DNA of 64,000 nt, taken from contig JAEWRW010000015.1 in the NCBI GenBank assembly GCA_023398815.1, positions 32,569-96,568 of the forward strand, written 5' to 3'. This DNA is from Bacillota bacterium. GTDB taxonomy: Bacteria > Bacillota > Clostridia > Christensenellales > UMGS416. The stretch's first letter is position 1; each line of letters starts with the position of its first letter. Below the pieces are notes generated by a model. It saw nothing but the letters and a program-made list of their open reading frames with translations, did not search any database and was not told where the DNA came from. Made by a program: the position numbers and the translations under genes. This document shows positions 60,130 to 64,000 of the stretch, piece by piece.

Positions 60130-60267
60130 ATGACGAAGGACGAGTTTGTTGAACACACAACACGAGCCACCAAAGAGACCCGCGCTATCATTCGCTTTTT
60201 CTTTGGAGTATCAGGTCGACCAACTGTCTATCTGCTTCGGAAAGCCTACTGTACCGCTCATAAATAG
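60130..60267 (+). CDS. 45-residue hypothetical protein, antisense-overlapping the repressor
   Basis: ATG 60130 with AACGGAGGT upstream and a promoter at 60060-60088. Product MTKDEFVEHTTRATKETRAI continuing to RKAYCTAHK, basic, stop at 60265. Its last 80 bases are antisense to the 3' end of the XRE repressor gene. No family recognised; it may be a regulator or only a transcript that interferes with the repressor. Confidence 0.45.
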   Translation: MTKDEFVEHTTRATKETRAIIRFFFGVSGRPTVYLLRKAYCTAHK

Positions 60268-60484
60268 AGACCGCCTCTGAATAATCAACCGGCACATCGA
60301 TGATTTGATCTGACGAAACGCCATAGGCCTTGCACAGAACGCGCAGCGTGTCCGCATCGATCTTGGTCGCGCCAGTTTCGTAGTTGCTTAGCTTCTTATA
60401 GCTAATTCCGGTTATTTTTTCAACATCCTTTTGGAGCAGTCCGGCTGCAAGCCTCGCCGCTTGCAGCTTCTTTCCGATGTTCAT
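60188..60484 (-). CDS. XRE-family repressor (CI-like)
   Basis: 98 residues. Helix-turn-helix LQAARLAAGLLQKDVEKITG with recognition helix SYKKLSNYETGATKI, then a short helical tail with YSRLSEADRQLVDLIL. It lacks a peptidase domain, so it is a short lysogeny repressor. TTTACT (60533-60538) and TATAAT (60510-60515) on the minus strand form its promoter, with operator O1 inside the spacer. GGAGGTAAAA precedes the ATG. Confidence 0.88.
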   Translation of the reverse strand: MNIGKKLQAARLAAGLLQKDVEKITGISYKKLSNYETGATKIDADTLRVLCKAYGVSSDQIIDVPVDYSEAVSIYERYSRLSEADRQLVDLILQRKSE

Positions 60485-60517
60485 TTTTTACCTCCATGCC
60501 TTTTGCACAATTATATG

Positions 60518-60531
60518 CCCGGTTTTCGGGA
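60518..60531. promoter_or_regulatory. Lysogeny operator O1
   Basis: CCCGGTTTTCGGGA (TCCCGAAAACCGGG on the other strand), between -35 and -10 of the leftward repressor promoter. Confidence 0.6.
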
Positions 60532-60571
60532 TAGTAAACCTATTTGTCCTTAATATTTTGGAAAAAGCATA

Positions 60572-60600
60572 TTGACAATCCGTAAAAACGGGAATACACT
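60572..60600 (+). promoter_or_regulatory. Rightward prophage early promoter
   Basis: TTGACA (60572-60577), 17-base spacer, TACACT (60595-60600). Operator O2 lies in the spacer. Confidence 0.8.
60579..60593. promoter_or_regulatory. Lysogeny operator O2
   Basis: TCCGTAAAAACGGGA, same TCC-G-AAAA-CGGG pattern as O1, inside the rightward promoter. Confidence 0.6.
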
Positions 60601-60608
60601 TAAACTAA

Positions 60609-60624
60609 TCCCAGAAAACGAGGA
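60609..60624. promoter_or_regulatory. Lysogeny operator O3
   Basis: TCCCAGAAAACGAGGA, a third, less symmetrical copy just after the rightward promoter. Confidence 0.5.
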
Positions 60625-60653
60625 ATGGAGGGGTTGACACGGAAGCAAAAAGT

Positions 60654-60860
60654 GTGGCCGGTGATCGCGTGGTGGGTGATCGAATCAACAAATTTTGCGA
60701 TGACACCTGCCGGAACAAGTCAGAAGTGGCGCGGAGGGCAGGCATTACGCCCAAGTCGTTTCACGAAATGCTCAACGGTAAGCGCAAGATCGACATGGAC
60801 GTGTTGCGAAACATCGGAAACGTCCTCGGAGTCCCAGCATCAAAGTTCATCGACGACTAA
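60654..60860 (+). CDS. XRE-family regulator (Cro-like)
   Basis: 68 residues from GTG 60654. HTH KSEVARRAGITPKSFHEMLN with recognition helix, then IDMDVLRNIGNVLGVPASKF. It is the first gene rightward of the early promoter and divergent from the repressor, the place of Cro. The ribosome-binding site is weak (GGAAGC), so the start is uncertain. Confidence 0.8.
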   Translation: MAGDRVVGDRINKFCDDTCRNKSEVARRAGITPKSFHEMLNGKRKIDMDVLRNIGNVLGVPASKFIDD

Positions 60861-60944
60861 AAAGCCCCCGCTCTGAACCAGCGGAGGCAACCCACGGAGG
60901 GCCTTACTCCCCTCCATCTTACACCAGAAGGAGGAAGAACGCAA

Positions 60945-61625
60945 GTGAATGATCTGATTGCCATCAAAACCAACGACCAGCAGCAGCCCGTCGTGTCTGG
61001 GCGGGATCTGCATGAGTTTTTGGGGGTTGGCACCGAGTACGCCAAGTGGTTCGAGCGAATGACTGACTACGGCTTTTCGAGCGGGACTGACTTTTCGTCA
61101 GTTTTGACCGAAAGTACCGGAGGCCGCCCGGCGACCGACCACGCCATCACGCTCGACATGGCGAAAGAGCTCTGCATGATCCAACGCACCGAGCGCGGCA
61201 AGATTGCGCGGCAGCACTTCATCGCCGTGGAAAAGGAATGGAACTCGCCGGAGAAGGTGATGGCGCGTGCGTTGCTGATGGCGAACGCCGAACTGCAACG
61301 AATCACCCACACGCTTGAAATCTCCGCTCCGAAGATCGAGGGGTTTGACCGTTTCATGAGCGCCGCCGGGTTCATGGATATGAACGAGACTGCAAAGGCG
61401 CTGGGCGTTGGTCGGAACCGGCTGTTTGCGTTCCTGCGCCGCAAGCACGTTCTGATGGTAGACAACATGCCTTACCAGGAGCACATGAACGCAGGCCGGT
61501 TCAAGGTGATTGAGCAGACCTGTACGGACTCTTCCAAGTCGGTTCACATCAGCCGCAAGACGCTAGTTTCTGCCAAGGGCCTTGACTACATCCGGCGTCT
61601 GCTGGACAAGGATGGTGCGAACTGA
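60945..61625 (+). CDS. Phage antirepressor (AntA/KilA-C type)
   Basis: 226 residues. N-terminal AntA domain: VSGRDLHEFLGVGTEYAKWF, TDHAITLDMAKELCMIQRTE and KIARQHFIAVEKEW. C-terminal ANT/KilA-C domain: ETAKALGVGRNRLFAFLRRK and SAKGLDYIRRLL. The GTG start follows AAGGAGGAAG. Such proteins counteract the lysogeny repressor. The 84-base leader has two small hairpins (around 60868-60884 and 60896-60916). Confidence 0.88.
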   Translation: MNDLIAIKTNDQQQPVVSGRDLHEFLGVGTEYAKWFERMTDYGFSSGTDFSSVLTESTGGRPATDHAITLDMAKELCMIQRTERGKIARQHFIAVEKEWNSPEKVMARALLMANAELQRITHTLEISAPKIEGFDRFMSAAGFMDMNETAKALGVGRNRLFAFLRRKHVLMVDNMPYQEHMNAGRFKVIEQTCTDSSKSVHISRKTLVSAKGLDYIRRLLDKDGAN

Positions 61626-61894
61626 TGGCCGTTTACTCCGTAAAACAAGCCAACGACCTTGTGGTCGACCAGATCAACGCCGCGCGGAAGAAGCTCGGCA
61701 TGAAGGTCGGCGGGCTGGCTGGCATGTGCGACATGAACAAACCGACGATGGCAAACAAACTGTACAAGACTTCTCCACTTCGGGTTGGTGAGGCGATCGT
61801 CCTGTGCAAGTTCTTCGGCATCAGCCTGGACTCCATCGACCCGACCGTTGACGTGGACGCACTCATTGAGGCGAGAACGGCGGCGCAGGGATGA
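61625..61894 (+). CDS. Small HTH-like phage protein
   Basis: 89 residues; start shares one base with the antirepressor stop (TGATG). VGGLAGMCDMNKPTMANKLY resembles an XRE-type helix-turn-helix, and VGEAIVLCKFFGISLDSID the following helices, as in small phage regulators. Probably DNA-binding. Confidence 0.65.
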   Translation: MAVYSVKQANDLVVDQINAARKKLGMKVGGLAGMCDMNKPTMANKLYKTSPLRVGEAIVLCKFFGISLDSIDPTVDVDALIEARTAAQG

Positions 61895-62226
61895 AATTCA
61901 ACGAAAACGACCGCGTGGTGGCGAAGATACCGTGCCTGGACGAGAGCGAGGAAGTGTTCATCGTCGACGTGCGCGGGAAGGTCAGCTGGTACGACGAGAA
62001 CGCCTGGATCGTGGGTCTGGACACGGGACGCACCATCATCAACGTTCTGGACGAGTTCGTGGAGCTGGAAGTGCCGGCAGAGGCCACGGAGAGCCCAGAA
62101 AACGGCGCTGGCGCAACGATTCTGCGCCTGTTGGAAGAACAGGCCGAGGCGGCTGTGAAACGCCGTGACTGGCCTGAATTCAAGCGCTGCACCGACCTGT
62201 TCGTGCGGCTGAAGGAGGCGGGCTGA
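61891..62226 (+). CDS. Hypothetical phage protein
   Basis: 111 residues, overlapping its neighbour by four bases. N-terminal half looks like a small beta barrel (DRVVAKIPCLDESEEVFIVD, GKVSWYDENAWIVGLDTGR), C-terminal half is helical (LLEEQAEAAVKRRDWPEFKR). No family recognised. Confidence 0.6.
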   Translation: MKFNENDRVVAKIPCLDESEEVFIVDVRGKVSWYDENAWIVGLDTGRTIINVLDEFVELEVPAEATESPENGAGATILRLLEEQAEAAVKRRDWPEFKRCTDLFVRLKEAG

Positions 62227-62426
62227 TGGACGCCGATCGGATTACAGAACTTCGCCGTACATGGGACGCGCTCTTTTGGTGCAGGCCGGTTGGCGGCGGA
62301 AGCGGCACGTGGGGCAGAGCAACCTTCGCCGATGCGCACTTTGAAGAACTACTGAAAGAAGTTGAGCGGCAAGACGCGGCACTACGCGTCATTGCAGAAC
62401 AGGAGGCTTCTCATGACCGACATTGA
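62226..62426 (+). CDS. Hypothetical phage protein
   Basis: 66 residues, start overlapping the previous stop by one base. Aromatic N-terminal half (RRTWDALFWCRPVGGGSGTW) and a helical charged end. Unknown function. Confidence 0.55.
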   Translation: MDADRITELRRTWDALFWCRPVGGGSGTWGRATFADAHFEELLKEVERQDAALRVIAEQEASHDRH

Positions 62427-62550
62427 GCTTGCCCTGGCGCACTACGACGGCAACGGCGACATGCCGTACTGCGACCTGGTGTGGAAGGCGCTGCGGCTGT
62501 TGCGTGAGGTTGAGAAGGCCGAATTGGCCAAGGAGGCCCGCCATGACTGA
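62413..62550 (+). CDS. Hypothetical phage protein
   Basis: 45 residues. ATG 62413 with AGGAGG six bases upstream, inside the end of the previous gene. Sequence MTDIELALAHYDGNGDM then a charged helix. Unknown. Confidence 0.5.
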   Translation: MTDIELALAHYDGNGDMPYCDLVWKALRLLREVEKAELAKEARHD

Positions 62551-62737
62551 CCGCTGCCGCCACTGCGTGACCCGTGGGCTGATGTGCTACGGCTGTCGGG
62601 ACAACCCGGAGCGTGCCACCAACCCGAAGCTGTTTGAGAAGGGCGAGAAGGAAGCTGACGGCATGATGGTTGGGCATGCGCACCGCGTGGCGTGGCACAA
62701 CGATCAACGTAAAAAGACGAAAGAGAGGATGCGCTGA
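62543..62737 (+). CDS. Small Cys-rich phage protein
   Basis: 64 residues, ATG 62543 with AAGGAGG upstream, overlapping the previous gene. CRHCVTRGLMCYGC at the N-terminus could bind zinc; the rest is basic. Unknown. Confidence 0.55.
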   Translation: MTDRCRHCVTRGLMCYGCRDNPERATNPKLFEKGEKEADGMMVGHAHRVAWHNDQRKKTKERMR

Positions 62738-62826
62738 TGATGGCTCTGTGGATTGTTCTGGCTGTGATCTTCGGCGGCATGCTGGGCGCGTTCATCGTGT
62801 GCGTGGTGATTGGAGGCAGAAGATGA
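62737..62826 (+). CDS. 29-residue membrane peptide
   Basis: Start shares one base with the previous stop. MMALWIVLAVIFGGMLGAFI then VCVVIGGRR: one membrane helix and a basic end. Overlaps the next tiny gene by four bases. Too short for firm assignment. Confidence 0.45.
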   Translation: MMALWIVLAVIFGGMLGAFIVCVVIGGRR

Positions 62827-62921
62827 GCGACGCTAATCGGCTGTGGTGGCTCTGGTGGGTGGTGTGCTTTGGGTTATTCGGCGTGCTGTACGTGATTGCA
62901 AAATGGGCTTATGGAGGGTGA
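62823..62921 (+). CDS. 32-residue membrane peptide
   Basis: ATGA overlap with the previous gene; GGAGGCAG upstream. MSDANRLWWLWWVVCFGLFG then VLYVIAKWAYGG: a Trp-rich single helix. A small membrane protein of unknown role. Confidence 0.45.
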   Translation: MSDANRLWWLWWVVCFGLFGVLYVIAKWAYGG

Positions 62922-62924
62922 AAC

Positions 62925-63107
62925 ATGAAGACCGATTGTGTGAAGAAGGGCGACGATGTGCGCGTGCTGTCCGTGCCGTCGGTGACCGGCGTCGTGACCA
63001 GCGTCGAGCGCGACCTGGTGAAGTTCGTAAACCGCAACGGGTCGACGTGCTACGCGCACATCACCAACGTGGTGCGCGTCAACAAGGAGGTTGCCAATGA
63101 AGATTGA
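62925..63107 (+). CDS. Hypothetical phage protein
   Basis: 60 residues, GGAGGGTGAA upstream. KKGDDVRVLSVPSVTGVVTS and NRNGSTCYAHITNVVRV suggest a small KOW/Tudor-like beta barrel. Overlaps the next gene. Confidence 0.55.
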   Translation: MKTDCVKKGDDVRVLSVPSVTGVVTSVERDLVKFVNRNGSTCYAHITNVVRVNKEVANED

Positions 63108-63792
63108 GGACGTTCGCGTCGGCATGAAGGTCGTGCCGCACAGCCATAGCGGCTCGTTTTCCGACGATTGGAATCGTTTTTTTGTCACAACTGTCGGTGA
63201 ACACTTCAAGAAAGACGGTTTTTTGACCGTTCGCGAGGTGTACGGCAATGAAGTTGACCTAGCAAAAGAAGGCGAGATCACGCACTGCAGCGGCTTTCGC
63301 GCCTCTGACTTCGAACCCGAGGTCATCGAGGTCGGCGACGAGGTAGTTGATCGCGATTCGCCCCAGCGCGGCATCGTCAATGCTGTGCGCGGAGATCTGG
63401 TTTGCATCACGTGGAGACGCAACAACTTAGTCGGAAAATTAGAATTTCCGATCAGCGGATTCGACCTCGTCCGCAAGGCGCACTGCATCAAGCCGGAGGC
63501 GGTGGAGGAGGCGGAGCCCAAGGCCCCGGAGACCGTCCGGCTGGCGTGGGTGCGACGCTGCGATTCCGACGACCTGCACCTGTACAAAGTTCCCGATGGT
63601 GCCAACGTTGACGCTGGCGACACGGTTCTCGCCCCGCCAAAAGGCGTGAAGCTGCGCGGTGTGGTGGACGAGGTTCGGACGGTAAGCAAGGCTGACGCTA
63701 CCTTCGTGTTGCGCGGCCAGCAACCCATGGTAGTTCCGTTCATCGTCGGCAAGGTCGTAACCGAGACCAAGGAGGTGCTGTTCGATGATTGA
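63097..63792 (+). CDS. Hypothetical phage protein with repeated barrel-like segments
   Basis: 231 residues from ATG 63097 (AAGGAGG upstream). Three stretches resemble small barrels: IEDVRVGMKVVPHSHSGS, IEVGDEVVDRDSPQRGIVNA and VDAGDTVLAPPKGVKLRGVV, each with a VGD/AGD turn, like the 62925 protein. Possibly arisen by duplication. Function unknown. Confidence 0.6.
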   Translation: MKIEDVRVGMKVVPHSHSGSFSDDWNRFFVTTVGEHFKKDGFLTVREVYGNEVDLAKEGEITHCSGFRASDFEPEVIEVGDEVVDRDSPQRGIVNAVRGDLVCITWRRNNLVGKLEFPISGFDLVRKAHCIKPEAVEEAEPKAPETVRLAWVRRCDSDDLHLYKVPDGANVDAGDTVLAPPKGVKLRGVVDEVRTVSKADATFVLRGQQPMVVPFIVGKVVTETKEVLFDD

Positions 63793-64000
63793 CACCGCCG
63801 AGCTGCGGAGAAAGTACGAGCTCTCCATGCGGCGCTCGTACCCACAGCAGTCAGTACCCGCCGTGAAGATTTGGAACGCCCTGCCCGCCCTGCTGGACGA
63901 GGTGGAGAGGCTGCGCGGCGGGTGCGAAGATTGCGATATCGCCCGACGGGACTTCGCTCACAGCCAAGACCTGGATTACGTGAAATGGGCGGCTGAACGT
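63785..64000 (+). CDS. Hypothetical phage protein (partial at right edge)
   Basis: Starts at ATG 63785, eight bases inside the previous gene, and is open to the end of the window (72 codons). VPAVKIWNALPALLDEVERL followed by a CxxC-containing RGGCEDCDIARR. Unknown; continues outside the window. Confidence 0.55.
   Translation, partial: MIDTAELRRKYELSMRRSYPQQSVPAVKIWNALPALLDEVERLRGGCEDCDIARRDFAHSQDLDYVKWAAER

Overview
The window comes from a GC-rich, endospore-forming member of the Firmicutes, most likely Clostridia. The reasons are a SpoIIP gene, a T-box leader in front of serC, mini-ribonuclease III with a Rae1/YacP-type nuclease, tandem NrdR boxes before an anaerobic ribonucleotide reductase, a frameshifted prfB, and the adjacent genes dxs and tlyA. 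The sugar genes (araD, rhaB, a GH4 glycosidase, an SGNH carbohydrate esterase, manA, a sugar-isomerase-like TIM barrel) suggest an anaerobe living on plant or host glycans. I cannot name the genus.

Layout. 1-1970: end of an arginine operon on the minus strand (argC, argB). 2053-3788: araD plus an SGNH esterase. 3920-8416 (minus): MFS transporter, oligoendopeptidase F, TIM-barrel protein, lipoprotein. 8586-10436: manA, then rplU-rpmA. 10734-13580: a DNA-repair group (OGG1-like glycosylase, AIM24-like protein, Fpg-like glycosylase, MGMT-like protein). 13657-17131: small membrane protein, lipoprotein, hypothetical genes, acetyltransferase. 17201-21744 (minus): CotH-type kinase, VTC polyphosphate-polymerase domain and DUF4956 membrane protein, a probable extracytoplasmic phosphate system. 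21850-28243: Nudix hydrolase, secA, prfB, a membrane protein, tsaD. 28340-33607: amidase, then a tightly overlapping run of flavoprotein, rhaB, mrnC, thyX, rlmB and rae1. 33888-37180: LacI regulator, zinc-ribbon protein, GH4 glycosidase, lipoprotein cyclophilin.

At about 37260-38330 lies an AT-rich island with a decayed gene and a DUF6273 protein. 38477-46758 holds dxs, tlyA, spoIIP, murI, an acetyltransferase, a C_GCAxxG_C_C protein and an EF-G-like GTPase. 46950-51450 holds a LytTR two-component pair and nrdD-nrdG. 51531-54831 is the ferrous-iron locus (feoA, feoB, Cys-rich membrane peptide on the minus strand; a divergent DtxR-family regulator). 54889-57437 is the T-box controlled serC-serA operon.

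From tRNA-Ala(GGC) at 57647 to the right edge the sequence is the left end of a prophage: integrase facing the tRNA, two accessory lipoprotein genes (one with an in-frame UGA at an otherwise conserved cysteine position), a CI/Cro-like switch with three related operators, an antirepressor, and a string of tiny overlapping early genes. The right attachment site is outside the window.

The best second-look items are: a hairpin lying exactly between the nrdD Shine-Dalgarno and its start codon; the dual operator arrangement at feoA; the UGA/Cys gene in the prophage; the three-operator lysogeny switch; and the CotH/VTC/DUF4956 cluster with an A10 run inside the kinase gene. No CRISPR array, rRNA or insertion sequence was seen. 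All calls rest on reading the sequence; no database search was run.
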